NCBI GenBank assembly: GCA_002964805.2 | Contig: PUDQ02000017.1 | Span: 434,001-498,000, forward strand | Direction: 5' to 3' | Length of the DNA stretch: 64,000 bases | Source: Trametes villosa | Lineage: Eukaryota; Basidiomycota; Agaricomycetes; Polyporales; Polyporaceae | Shown here: positions 24,490-35,347 of the stretch, one piece after another | How positions within the stretch are numbered: the first letter of the stretch is position 1 | How the letters are laid out: each line of letters starts with the position of its first letter | Made by a program: the position numbers and the translations under genes | Notes under the pieces: generated by a model | What the model saw: only the letters and a program-made list of their open reading frames with translations | Told to the model about the DNA's origin: nothing | Database searches by the model: none

Positions 24490-26303
24490 ATGACTCGCAG
24501 GCCCGCTCGTGATCGCGAGGATATGCCCGTGACACGGTCCTCCAAGAGAATACGGTGATCTCATCAATACTACTACCCCACATGTCTACGCGGCTAATTT
24601 TCTGACAAGGCACGATTCCCCGCTCTCTCCTTTGCCGGACGAGCCAGCTCCCGTTACCCCCGCCCACGATGTCGGCTCCTCGGATGCTGAAACGCGAGTA
24701 CCGCCTGCGGATCCCGTCGCCGCCGGGTTCACATCGTCCGATGAGCCGGCTCCCGTTGACGTCGCCGCTGTGGCTTTGCCCGCTGGTGCGATGGGGCCGC
24801 CTCCGGCACCTGCGGCAGCTTTCGGGCCAGCTGGCGTTCACTCTGACGCTCTGCCTCTCGAGCGTTCCGACGCTACTTCTGCGCAGAACACGATGCGAGA
24901 TGCAGCCTCCGGCTCCCCTGTCACCGAACAGCCGTTCATCCATCCCGTTGTGTCTGACCACGTCGCACCGGTGGTGATCGCCGACAGCGACAAAACACCC
25001 TCAGTCAACCTGAGCGGGAGTGTGCCCGTGGACCCAGTGGGCGTGACCAGCAAAGTAGCTCCGCGTCCCGTGGATGTGCCTCCCCCATCTCACGCGACGG
25101 CTGCCGCCGTAGGAGGTCAGGCTCCGCATGGTGAGCCCTAGCTGGACTCGTCCGTGAGGTTTCAGACATCGCTAAGCTCAATACAGGTATCCGCGGATCG
25201 GAGGCTACTGCGAAAGTACCGCCTGAGGTAGCGCCGGGTGCTGTTCCGTCCCCCCACGAGGGTGGAGTTGCCGATGCATCTCGCACGGCGTCTGGTGCGT
25301 CTTACACCTCTGCTTGGCAGCGATATCACACTGACACTGTTGCGCTGCTACATAGGTGTCTCCCCAAAGGCGTTGCCGCCGCAGGTGCCTGGCTCCACTG
25401 CGGCCGCGACCCCTGCCTCGGCTCCCGGCCTCGGTCTGCCGTCCGTGCGCGCGGGTGAAACGCCGATCAAGTATACGGGCATCGATTATGTCGCCGAAGA
25501 CGTGTTGAAGTTAGTGTTTAGCCTCTGTATCCAGTAACTTGGAGCTGACCCGTTTTGTGCCTAGCCGTATGAGGAACATAGCACGGGTACGCGAGATAGC
25601 GGCTAACCGCTACACGCTGCTCACTGTGCCGCGCGCTGCGGACTGGGGCCGCACTCCGCGCCTGGAAAAGATTCTTTGCCTAAACGGTAAACCGGTGCTC
25701 ATTTGGATCATCGGACGGGTGCGTTCGCTGTGGTTTTTCGACCGCAATGGTAACCCCCACCTGCGCGTGAACATCGGTGTCACGCTGCACTCGGATGAAG
25801 AGCGCGCCGCAGCCGGGGAGTTGTTTGCCCGAGCCCGCCCTCGTGCAGGTACGTTGCGCTGTCTGGGGAGGCGGTTCGGGAACTTATTCTTCAACAGATT
25901 CTGCCCCGGCAACCGTGTACGCTGCCCGTATTTGCAGCCAGCGTGAGAAGGGCGAATATTGCGATACGGTGCGCGCTTTGCCTCGCTTCCATGGTCTTAC
26001 CGTGCTGACTTGAAGTTATAGCCGACGCCGTTTGCTCACGTCTACGACGCGACCACCCGCCTGACGGCGAAGTCGGCCATGCCTCAACTGAGCCCGGTAG
26101 ACCTAGGCAAGAACGATATCGTCGTCATGGAGTGTACGTTCACTCGCTGGAAGCGAGCGGGCGACGGTAAGGGGAAGAAGTCTTGGGGTTCCTATGATGT
26201 TGGGTTTGAGCTCGGTAGCATCTTCCTGCTGCACTCTGCGCCGGCGGACATGGCGGAGGACGATCAGGTGCAGCACGAGGAGGACATTGGAGTAGATCTG
26301 TAA
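24490..26303 (+). CDS. GD[IF]V-family protein B (unknown, seven exons)
   Basis: Exons are 24490-24554, 24610-25130, 25187-25294, 25356-25509, 25565-25848, 25898-25968 and 26022-26303, giving 494 aa with every junction in phase. The N-terminal 290 residues are Pro/Ala/Val-rich and probably disordered. This insert is unique among the paralogues. The conserved core follows: a basic helix (NRMRNIARVREI), strands around VLIWIIGRVRSLWFF, then HVYDATTRLTAKSAM and KNDIVVMECTFTRW with FELGSIFLLH. The tail is acidic (EEDIGVDL). Exons 5-7 match in order and phase the last three exons of genes C and D, which supports recent tandem duplication with growth of the N-terminus in B. Confidence 0.75.
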
Positions 26304-26468
26304 TAGATCAAGTTCGCCGACTGTTCTTTTTCAAATAATACCCAGGAGTTCCGTTACTCTACTGTCTGCGTTCCTGTCACAATCACAAGACCGTTCGGTG
26401 ATATATCATGTCTGTGCCTCTCTGCTCCGCCTTCATTCTGGCCGTCCTCCCGCCATCGTCTCTCAGCC

Positions 26469-27350
26469 ATGCCCGTCCTTTCGCGCTCGGTGACCGCCGT
26501 CCTCCTATCTCAGATGGACCTGCCTACCCTCCTAGTCTATCGCGCCGCGTCCAAGGAGTCCATGCGCCTCGTCAAGGAGGAGCTCACGGCCACACTGTCC
26601 CTCATTGTTTCTCGCTTCGTCCCCAACCCCCCGCTCCTCCTGACGAAGCTCGACCGTCTCAACAGCGTGGTCGGGGGGCCGGCCGCGCTGGCATTCTTCC
26701 TGCGCGATGTGGACGTCAACCCTCAACGCCTCGATATATACGTCCCCGTCGACTGTATGCCCCCCATCTTCCACCATGTCATGGCCGAGCAAGGCGGGCA
26801 CCTCGTTCGGCCTCGCGTCGAAAGAAACAGGGCCCCCCACCCCTGGGACTTCCCCGACGACGAGTGTTTCTCTTTCCGAACTGCGCGTGGGGACGTCAAC
26901 CTGTGGCAGAGCGAAGCCCATACCCCCTTCCTGCCGATCGTCTCCGGGCCCACATCCCTCTACATGCTCTATGTCACTCCCAGCTACTTCGGAAGTGCAT
27001 ACCCATCCCTACTCTTCTCTCACCGCGCTCTCATTGGTCGTCCCGATACCGCCGGATTCAACACCGCAATCGAAGAGTGCGTCGAGCTCGGGGTCGACCT
27101 CCGGTTCTTCACACACATGTGGCGCGACCTCGCCCGCTACGGTGTTTGCGCGTCCGCCCACTTCCTATGCCCCGCTCAACAGCGGACGTTCTCCGACCCG
27201 GGAAGCCTACGGGCGCGGTTCAGGCCGTTGATCGACGAAGAGTTGGATGCAGAGGTGGTGTGGAGGCTGGATTATCGTCCGTGTGGGGCTCGATGCGCTG
27301 AACCGACGCCCGAACTGCCTATCCCATGCTTGTTGCAGAACATTTTGTAG
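26469..27350 (+). CDS. Nucleotidyltransferase-fold-like protein, catalytically degenerate
   Basis: This is one exon of 293 aa, start ATG 26469. An F-box-like N-terminus (LSQMDLPTLLVYRAASK) is followed by a diverged version of the core seen at 21028: GGPAAL at about 69-74, then QRLDIYVP, where the first Asp of the [DE]h[DE]h motif is replaced by Arg (R87) while Asp 89 remains. A later acidic position is DVNLWQSE. The block TSLYMLYVTPSYFGSAYPSLLF corresponds to TAVINYIS...FCVAYPHLT. Loss of one metal-binding Asp suggests a non-catalytic role. It sits between genes B and C of the unknown family, in the same orientation, and was probably carried along in the duplication block. A start 61 nt upstream with an intron is conceivable but unsupported. 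Confidence 0.65.
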   Translation: MPVLSRSVTAVLLSQMDLPTLLVYRAASKESMRLVKEELTATLSLIVSRFVPNPPLLLTKLDRLNSVVGGPAALAFFLRDVDVNPQRLDIYVPVDCMPPIFHHVMAEQGGHLVRPRVERNRAPHPWDFPDDECFSFRTARGDVNLWQSEAHTPFLPIVSGPTSLYMLYVTPSYFGSAYPSLLFSHRALIGRPDTAGFNTAIEECVELGVDLRFFTHMWRDLARYGVCASAHFLCPAQQRTFSDPGSLRARFRPLIDEELDAEVVWRLDYRPCGARCAEPTPELPIPCLLQNIL

Positions 27351-27700
27351 TAGATAGTCGTCATGCGCGTATATCGACTAATTCGCACCGGCGTCCCCGA
27401 GCGTATGGTTGAGGATCGAAGTCTATACCTTATCACTCGATCTGTACCACCCAGACGGCTCCTTCCTGCTATGCGGGGCAGAACATCAAATAAACGCGCC
27501 GTATGCCCTCGCAGAATCTGAAGAGCCGCCGCCCACATCTCGGTCTCTTGGAGACTACGTACTACCCGGCCGCAACGCCAAGATTGCGTGACCGAGGCCA
27601 GCCAGAGCCCGATGCAGACGTGTATCGTAACTTCCACCTTGACACTCCGTCCCCTCAATCTCTCTAAGTCTCTCTCCTGCTAGTACGTATTCTGCCCCGA
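27351..27700. other. Intergenic region
   Basis: I see nothing coding here. The segment contains the 3' flank of the nucleotidyltransferase-like gene and the leader of gene C (pyrimidine-rich CCCCTCAATCTCTC near 27651). Confidence 0.4.
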
Positions 27701-28688
27701 ATGCAGCTTCAGGTGGAGGACGATACGCAAAAGGCTCAACATGAGGACTCCGTGACGCTATCGCCGACCCCCACCCTCTGCGCGGATGGTGATAGCATGG
27801 ATGTCGACGCCAGTCAAGACGTGTCCGGCGGCGAGGACGCATGGTCCGACATCGACGACTCCACTCCCGCGGTCGAGCTCTGGGTGCCGACTGCGTTCTT
27901 TCAGTAAGCTTGCACCCTTCGATCCGTATTCTTATTCTGCTGACACACTTCACAGTCGACTCAAGAAACTCCTCTCCTACTTTGATCCTCACGACGCTCG
28001 CTACAATATTGGGGACGTTCCAGTCAATTGTACGTGGGGTACAGGCTCTCGCGTGTCTAGCCTTGTTCATCACGGTCAAACCGTGAACGTCTGGGCCATC
28101 GGGCATTTGCGATCCGTGTGGATATTCGCGACGGAGGCGGACCCGCGCCCGAGCGTCCGCATCGCTTTGGACCTCCTCCGCGACATCGACGTAACGGGGA
28201 CTAAGCGACTCATGGAAATGGCTACCGTGCTCCCTAGTATGTTTTGATCTGCGCTATCCTTTCGTCAGTGCAGCACATGTGCTTACGCTCCTACAGGAAA
28301 ATGTTGGCTATCTACACTGGACTTCTGCGCAGACAGGAAAGACCACGACGACCAACAGGTGAGTAATCCTATCTCGCGATTGCACGTAGACTCATAATGG
28401 AAGTAGGTTTTCGGCGACATCTACGACGCGAGAGCGACATTCGCTGCGAAGAGCAAGATGCTCAAGCTGCAGCCGACTGAATTAACAGTCGGCGACATCG
28501 TCCTCGTCGAGTGCGCATTCGTGAGGAACCGCGTCGACCGCTCCGACTCCGCGCAGTGGGTGGCGTGGACGACTACCTTCCAGCTGCATGCCGTGTCTGT
28601 CTTGTTGTCTAGAGGCTCGGGACGTGGTATACCTTCTGTAGTATCGGTAGGTGCTCGGCACGAGTCAAGCTTTGACGGCGAGTTGTAG
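27701..28688 (+). CDS. GD[IF]V-family protein C (unknown, four exons)
   Basis: Exons are 27701-27903, 27956-28236, 28297-28358 and 28407-28688, giving 275 aa. Exons 2 (281 nt) and 3 have the same phases as in gene D. The N-terminus is acidic (DSMDVDASQDVSGGEDAW). Exon 2 encodes HRLKKLLSYFDPHDARY, a WGTG turn and VNVWAIGHLRSVWIF. The last exon encodes DIYDARATFAAKSKM, TVGDIVLVECAFVR and FQLHAVSVLL and ends SSFDGEL. There is no signal peptide or membrane segment. It is unrecognised by family name. The shared four-exon core argues for a real, expressed gene rather than a relic. Confidence 0.78.
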
Positions 28689-29132
28689 TTGGCCAAATTA
28701 GGGTTTGTTGTGAATTTAAGGAGATCGGAGTGCCTAGCATCGCGATCTCGTCTGCAATAGTTCTGCCGCAGGTGTTAGCGTAGCGAGCGCGCCGACGTAG
28801 CGCAGAACAGGCACCTCCGAGGTCCGCGCGAGTGGGCGTCAATTTATTAGGCCTGAGAAGGCCATGTGGCCGTTACGGTCGCGAGCAGGTTATCGTCGTG
28901 TTACCACTATGCCGCCATCGCGCCTCGCCGCACGATTGCGATATAATGACCACGCCTGCGGCCATTCGGCTCAGGTGCCAGGCAACAAGCCATGGCAACT
29001 CGAGCACGGACGCCCGCCCCCGCTACATATAAATAGGCGTCTTTCAACCACGGCCACTCGCTATCCCCCGCCCGCGACCACTCTGAGCCTCTATTCACCG
29101 TCCGCCACTCTTCGTCGTCGCCTGTCCACGAC
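28689..29132 (+). promoter_or_regulatory. Promoter of gene D with TATA at 29028
   Basis: TATAAATA lies at 29028-29035, about 100 bp upstream of ATG 29133, mirroring the TATA-to-ATG distance of gene B. A CT-rich leader follows. No gene is supported in this 444-bp gap. Confidence 0.55.
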
Positions 29133-30149
29133 ATGGTTCTCCCGATGCCTGCTTTGCGCGCTCGCAAACGCCCTCGGTATGGATCGTCTGCCCCATCCGA
29201 CGCTTATGCTCAGTCTGGTACCAATAGGCACCCATCTACGAGTCCCGCCGCCGTCCAGGGAATGTCTCTGTTCCTAGTCGACGACAGCGACTCAGACTCT
29301 TCTGCCGCAGCATCGGACTCGTCGAACTCCCTGACGCGCGATGCCATAGTGCTGCCATGGTGGTTCTCTGGCCAGTCACCGGAGTACGTCGCCTATACTA
29401 CTAGTTCAATGTTCTTATACTAACCTCCCTATCTTTATAGACGCATTCGTTCCTTTCTCGAGTACCGCGATAGCGCGTCGTCACGTTTCGCGCTGTCGAA
29501 GGTGCCTCTTACCGCGGAATGGGGCGAAGGACGGGATGCAGCAGTCTTGTGTATCAAGGCACAGCCCGTACGGGTCTGGGTCGTAGGAACGCTACAGACA
29601 GTGTCTTACACGCTGTCTGATATCGATCCTCGTGCGGGGTGCGATGTGTCCATTAAGTTACTGAGGGACCTAGACCGCGACGCGCTGAGTGCCTTGCACT
29701 CGAAGGCTCGCCCACTCCCACGTACGTCCACTTACAGTTAAAGTATAACAGGGGACGGTACTCATTTTATACTCCGCAGGTGAGCCTCACACGGTGTTCC
29801 ATGCCGTGTACTGCAGCAAAGGCAGTGCGGTGATCGAGGTAAGTATGATATGCTACGTTGTGCTCGCGAATTACCTGACCCACGCCCTCAGATGTTCCCT
29901 CACATCTACGACGCTACTGAGGCTTTCTTAGCCAAGTCGCAGATGTCTCGCCTTTCGCCCCACGATCTCGTGGTGGGGGACATTGTGCTTGTGGAAGCCA
30001 CGGTGATTCGTCGCTCAATCAGGCATGGAAGGGCCCGGGAGTGGACTTACTGGGACATTGAGTTCCAGTTGGATGCGATTTCCAGACTCTTGCCGCGCCT
30101 CAGAGTGAAGAAGGAGAGTCCGGCTGACGACTTCGACTGCACGCTGTAG
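29133..30149 (+). CDS. GD[IF]V-family protein D (unknown, four exons)
   Basis: Exons are 29133-29383, 29441-29721, 29780-29838 and 29892-30149, giving 282 aa. The N-terminus is Ser/Asp-rich (VDDSDSDSSAAASD), then a WWF patch. Exon 2 encodes ERIRSFLEYRDSASSRF and VRVWVVGTLQTVSYT. The last exon encodes HIYDATEAFLAKSQM, VVGDIVLVEATVIRR and FQLDAISRLL and ends with acidic DDFDCTL. Of the three tandem genes this is closest to C. The repeated IYDA...AKS and GD.V.VE blocks are the best family signatures in the window. Function is unknown. Confidence 0.78.
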
Positions 30150-30785
30150 CTGAACTGTGCCTCTTTGTGATTTCCGTACAAAATACGTGTTTCTGTGGCT
30201 CTAATGTAGATTGTCCCCACCCGAGCACGAGGATTGCTCAGGCGCCATAATTCTATCTCGCGTGCCCTGAGCGGCGTGTACTTCTCCGATCGTCCGCATA
30301 TCGCGCGGCGCGGCGGTCGCGCGGGGCAGACGTGGCGGTCGCGCGTCGCAAGCGTTGCGGTCGCGCGAGCGTAAACGGCACTCGCGCGAGGACTACCGCG
30401 CGGGTGCCTCCGCCTTCGGACTTCGGATTTGGGATTCCGATTTCGGACTTTGAGCAACATGGTGGAATCGGGCCGGGCGTGCGAAGCATCGCCGATCTCC
30501 CTCAAGTCCAGCCTGGAGGCATAGCCAGGACGATGATGAACCGTTCTCATCTTCGTACTCCCATCATCCATTTTGCCGCGAAAGCAGGTCTAAGCATCCC
30601 CCATATAGATATGCACTCCTCAAAATGTCCAGGAATGAGACGTATGTCGTGCGAACCTCGTACAGTACTCATATAGCAACAGCGATCGACGTGACGGGGC
30701 ACCGGAGCCGGTGCTCTGGGATCGAGCTGCAAACTCGGGCGCGCCGTGTTCGTGTTGATGTTCAACTCACTTCGTTCTTACCATC
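30150..30785. other. Intergenic region upstream of MYND paralogue 2
   Basis: No gene is supported. It contains the 22-bp-spaced repeat at 30313-30367 and a run of related TTCGGACTT/TTCGGATTT words at 30413-30453. Confidence 0.5.
30313..30367 (+). repeat. Three 11-bp GCGGTCGCGCG words at exact 22-bp spacing
   Basis: The word GCGGTCGCGCG occurs at 30313, 30335 and 30357. The period is exactly 22 bp, about two helical turns, so all three face the same side of the DNA. The spacers between them differ, so this is not a simple tandem repeat. It lies about 420 bp upstream of the MYND gene at 30786 and could be a protein-binding array. Regulatory function is inference. Confidence 0.6.
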
Positions 30786-31793
30786 ATGGAGGCCGCCACA
30801 GCTAGCTCCTGCCATGGTGGCACAGCCGGAGGCACCCTCTCCAGCTACGCGGAGTGCGGGCACTGCAGGAAGCGGGAGAAGCACCTCCCGCCGGACACCA
30901 AGTTGAAACGCTGCCGCGGATGTTCCGTCATCACGTACTGCAGCAAGGCCTGCCAGAAAGCAGCGTGGCCGGAACACAAGTAAGTCCCCCCCCCCGGACC
31001 CATCTCTTCCTCCACCACAGTGTTCATGCATGTCCACGCTAGGTATGCGTGCGCCCACGGCCGCAAGTCCACCACCGGGCCCGATGAATACGGGGAGTAC
31101 AACTCCGCCATCGCGCTGTCCAAAGCCGTCACGATCTGGGCGGACGTCGCGCACCACTATGCGCTCGAGGTGGTAGCCAATGCGACCGTCACGGTCCTCA
31201 GCAGGGGTGGCATCACCGAGAACTTCGCCTCCCCGAACGTGCTGGTGTTCTGGTTGGCACCCTATGCCAGGCCGGGCGGCTCCAAGAGTGTCGCCGACCT
31301 GTTCCGCATCACGGAGGTCTCTATCGAGCACAAGGACCAGCTACGAGACTTCACCAAGGACTGGTCGGGGCTCATGGCGCAGAGCCAGAAGATGACAGAC
31401 GACTTCCGCAAGCGGTACCCAGATGTCATCATCTTCGGACACATCCCTGCGCTCTTCATGGTCGGCCAGGTCGCGACAACCTACTTCTATCCCATCTACG
31501 CCCTCCACTGCCGGAAGACATGCGCGCTCCCGAAGTGGACGGCCCCGATCCTCCACGACGTCGTGTTCATGTGCGTTCAGACCATGAACAGGGGCCTCGT
31601 CCTTAAAAAGCTGGTTCCGTGTAACCCCTGCAACGCCTTCCCCTCTGCGCCCTACGCGGGGATTCTCGTCAAGCAGAAGAAGAAGTGGGAGTGGCTGCCA
31701 GCGACTAGCTGGGAGTGGACGGATGCCAGCCGCTATAACATCCTTTCCGGCATGCCCCTCATGAAGATCTGGGAGTTGTACGCTGCGATGTGA
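30786..31793 (+). CDS. MYND-type zinc-finger protein, paralogue 2
   Basis: Exons are 30786-30979 and 31043-31793, giving 314 aa. The MYND ligands are visible: C24, C27, C43, C46, C52, C56 and H64, and C68 from exon 2 (H-K-Y-A-C) completes the finger across the intron. The intron begins GTAAGT and carries a 10-base C run. The downstream domain matches paralogues 1 and 3: AIALSKAVTIWADV, ANATVTVLSRGGI, TYFYPIYALHC, and a CNPC pair before a Trp-rich KKKWEWLP segment and the terminal MKIWELYAAM. No catalytic motif is recognised. It forms a head-to-tail pair with the gene at 32519. Confidence 0.85.
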
Positions 31794-32518
31794 CGTACGG
31801 AACGCAGGTGAGCGGCAGTTACCTCACTTGGTCGGGAGAACACTCACCGTCTTGCTGCAGCGAAGGTTTGAATCAGGCGATCTTATGCGGCAGTTGCGTA
31901 GGATCTACAGTCGCGTGAGCGGCTGATGGGCTGCTACCTTCGTCAGCAGGGCGGGACCGGTCGACAAGGATTGTCGTAATTTGTGTGCGGTACGCCATCT
32001 GCTTTCCCCGTCGTTGTTCGTCGCACTAAATTCGCTTTCAGTCTGGATAGGACCGCGACTCTGCCTTGAGCCCGCCGACGCGGGTTCGGGTAGGCTATTA
32101 GCGTTAAATCTTTCTCTTTGATTTTACTTGGATCTCATGTACTCTTTGTATTGGTGGAATGTATGGTGTCTCTGAGAGGACTCCATAAGGCATGGCGGCA
32201 AGCGCCGTTCCTCCACGAGCCGGGCTGCCGGGGTTTCGCAAGTGAACTTGATTAAGATGATAGTGACGTCATACTCTATTCAACGCTAGTCCACGCCATC
32301 GCGCTACAAACTACCGGCGGCTTCTCCCGTGCTGGTTTGTCTTCCACCATCATGTTGTTGCACACCCTCGTGTGCGGAGGCGCACTTTCTATCGCCTTCT
32401 GCGTCGAGAACGATGCACAAAAGAGCGCCGACGGGACACAGAGAGCGGAGTTGGAAACGATCGGGGGTTCCGCTTTTGAGCTGAAATTTGGTACGTCTGG
32501 TTTTCTCCTTCTCTCGCC
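31794..32518. other. Intergenic region between MYND paralogues
   Basis: No gene, tRNA or repeat is supported in these 725 bp. The last 60 bp are pyrimidine-rich and form the leader of the next MYND gene. Confidence 0.45.
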
Positions 32519-33544
32519 ATGGACAACGCCCTCGCTAGCAGCTCGTGCGACCACCCCATTGGGCCACAGGCGTACCCAGGACACCTGGCACAATGCTCGC
32601 ATTGCAAGACACGAGAGAAGCACCTCACAAGGGAGGCGAAGCTCAGGCGCTGCGCCGGATGCTCGGTAGTTAAGTACTGCAGCAGGGAGTGCCAGAAGGC
32701 GGCATGGCCTGAACACAAGTGAGCATGCCCGTATTATATAGTTGTTTAGCTCACGGACATTTGTAGACTCTCGTGCCATACCGCCAGAGACTGTAGCTCC
32801 AACGGGCTCGCGGGGTACCCCGCGCCCATTGCCCTCGCCCAGGCGATCTCAGACTGGGCGGACGGCACGCACGGGTGCGCCTTCCAGATCCTGGCCAATG
32901 CGATGGTCTGTGCCCACGGTGGTATCGGCGTGAACCTCGCCTCTCGCGTTCTGCTCTTCACTCTCGCCCCCGGCGACGTACCGGGCGGTGCCGGTAACCC
33001 CGCGGAGGCGTTCCGGCTCGTCGATATCAACATTGCGGACAAGGAGGACATGCCCGAGGCCTGGGAGTACGTCCAGAGCGAGCGCCGGCGCAAGACCCAG
33101 TACTTCCGCAAGCGACACACCGAGCGCACCGTACTCGGCGTCATGCCCGCCATGTCCCGGGTCGGCTTCTCGCGGTCGGGGGTGTATACGTACCACTTCT
33201 ACCCGGTCTTTGCGCTCAAGTGCCACTCAAAGGAGCCGCTCCCGCGGTTCATCTCCGAGATCTTCAGCGACGTTGCGTCCCTGTGTATCGACACGATGAA
33301 CTCGGGCGCCGTCATGCGTCCTTCCACAGTGTGCCTCTGTTGTCAACCTCACCCCGACTTCGGAATTCTCGTCCAGCAGGGGAAGAAGTGGGAGTGGGAG
33401 AGGCTGGTTTTTCGTGAGTCGGACGGCGACGAAGAACAGTTCGACGGTGCAGACGCCCTCGTGCCAGTCACCAAACCGATCCGCAGCGGTACGCGCACCG
33501 GCCTGCCCATCGTAAAGATCTGGGAAATTCACAACGCGGTGTGA
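32519..33544 (+). CDS. MYND-type zinc-finger protein, paralogue 3
   Basis: Exons are 32519-32718 and 32767-33544, giving 325 aa. The finger reads CSHCKTREKHL, CAGCSVVKYCSRECQ, AWPEH, then K-L-S-C from exon 2, with the intron in the same position and phase as its paralogues. It is closer to paralogue 1 in the next block (LAQAISDWADGTHG, HGGIGVNLASR) than to its neighbour paralogue 2. The C-terminal part has YHFYPVFALKC, CLCC, a KKWEWERLVF segment and an extra acidic insert (ESDGDEEQFDGAD). It ends in VKIWEIHNAV. Confidence 0.85.
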
Positions 33545-33793
33545 CGGTGGGTACGACGGAAAACACGAGTGCTTACCCACTGACGCCGGACCACAGGAGT
33601 TCGGAACCCTGCAAGGGCGGCGCCCACCGCTCGGTCCTTCACCCCGACCGGTTTCTTGAATGGTCCTCCGAGACGCGCCTGCCTGTCCCGTATGTATCAA
33701 TGTCTCCCACATGTATCCAATAGCGTTTATTTGTATCTATCTCTTGTATGTATCCTGAACGAACTCCAGATGCTGCGCTGATCCTTTGCGTCT

Positions 33794-34840
33794 TCAGCCT
33801 ACGACGCCTTCGCTGACGAAGGCGCTCCTCTTCTTCGCCCGTTCGCGGTAGTCGCCCTGACCATCCGCGATCTCTTGCCATCTGCCAGGATCGTCAGCGT
33901 GGACTTTTAGGCGCTCTGTGAGTACTATTCCTTAGTGGTAGCACTTACGAAGGGAAGACAGGCTGCAGATTGTCGAAGTGCAGCTCGGGATGTTTCTTGG
34001 CGATCGTCGCAACGAGCGCGTGGTAGACCACCTGTTTTCCACAAGTCGCGTCATGAAGCACACCCGTGCACGGCCCAGAAAACGCTATCACGCACCGCGT
34101 ACCCGTTCCCATTCAGGTGCAGCCCGTCCATCAGGAACTCGCCGAGCTTGTCCTCATCTCTACCCGCCGCCTCCCATATTTCCGCCCAAACATCTACGAC
34201 CGCGACGCCCTCCCGCTCCGCAACCGCCTTCGCGCCCTCCGCGTATGTCCTGCTGCGCTCGAGCGTCCTGTTCGCGGCCGCCCCGCTCGCGGCCGCCCAC
34301 TGTTTCGTGTGCACGGGCGGCGGCGTGAGCAGCACGACGCGCGTGTCCGGGGAGTAGCGCGGCGACTGCGGGTCGCGCACGGCGCGCACGAGAGTGGCGA
34401 GGTTGGCCTCGTAGCGCGCGAGCGGGACGTGCTGCTTGTTCGGGGGCAGCGCGGCGTCGTTCGCGCCGAACCAGATCACGAGCAGGCGCGCCGTGGGGAC
34501 GTGTTTCTGTTCGTCTCGCGTGGGGAAGCACTGTACGGGCCACGAGTGGCGTGAGTACACTTCCGCGGGCGTGGCGTGAGGTCATGAGCGCACCTGTTCG
34601 AAGACGGGGATGATAAAGTCTGTGTTGTATCCGCCGAAGCCGCGGTTCACCACGTCCATCTTGCGGCTGTAGGCGTCTGAGGAACGGCACAGAGGATCAG
34701 GTCAGGGATTACGCATGGGGGAGCGCGTATGTATCGGTGGGCGCACCTGCTAGCCTGGTAGCGAGTCCATCGGGGCTGAATGCGATTTGGGTGATGGAGT
34801 CCCCTAGGAGCACGATCGCGTCTTGCACATTTGCTGTCAT
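33794..34840 (-). CDS. IAH1: IAH1-like SGNH (GDSL) esterase
   Basis: Exons (minus) are 34840-34747, 34676-34594, 34530-34072, 34031-33949 and 33881-33794, giving 268 aa. All four SGNH catalytic blocks are present: GDSIT (Ser 15), NRGFGGYNTD (Gly in block II), GANDA (Asn 83), and DGLHLN (Asp 194, His 197). The block II wording and the length match isoamyl-acetate-hydrolysing esterase 1, a cytosolic or peroxisomal enzyme that hydrolyses short-chain acetate esters. There is no signal peptide. Intron 3 is only 40 nt. The final intron is best read with the acceptor at 33882, giving FPSWQEIADG; a TAA just after FPS would otherwise end the protein. It converges on the MYND gene at 33544 with 249 bp between. 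Confidence 0.9.
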
Positions 34841-35339
34841 GTTAGCTAACTGGAACTTGACCTGATATCTAGGCCTGTTGAATGAACAGAGTGAGATATA
34901 TATGTATGCGGAAGGAGGCCACGCAGTCGCCACGGCATCGTCACCGCGGAGCCGGCTCGACGCGTACTCAATCATTCGAACCCGCGCGCCGCTGCATCCA
35001 GTCTGCAGATCAGCCGCCTTGGGCAAACAGCCCGTGCGGATTGGCTACGGTCATAAAGCGTACGCGCATAAGGTATACCAGGTGGAATGTTCAACTTGCT
35101 CACTCATGCATCATGACGCGAATGAGCGCGGGAAGAGAACAACCTGCTTACTTTGATCAAGGTGTCGTCGCCAACGTCGGGCGCCTCCGAAGGCTAGACT
35201 TGGCAGCCACAACAGAAAACAAAGTCGCGAACATGAGGCCGCCCTGTACAAGGTCTCCCAGCAGGCGCATCAGACGGGCGCGAAGTACAAGGTAACATTG
35301 CGAGGGCGAAGAACAAGGCCACTAGTTAGAAGGGTGCGG

Positions 35340-35347
35340 TATAAAAG
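35340..35347 (+). promoter_or_regulatory. TATA box of an unidentified transcript
   Basis: TATAAAAG is followed by a CA/CT-rich leader (35380-35440) and an intron-like segment. The downstream reading frame (LWITAQELMETLRSYRR near 35645) is open but I do not recognise it. It may be a real gene with unresolved exons or a relic. Confidence 0.4.

Noticed and set aside
33914..33949. 33-nt last intron in the IAH1 gene using the CACAG at about 33915
   Set aside because: Too short, and gives a poor C-terminus; the acceptor at 33882 gives a normal intron with a GCTGAC branch site and a typical PSWQEI sequence.
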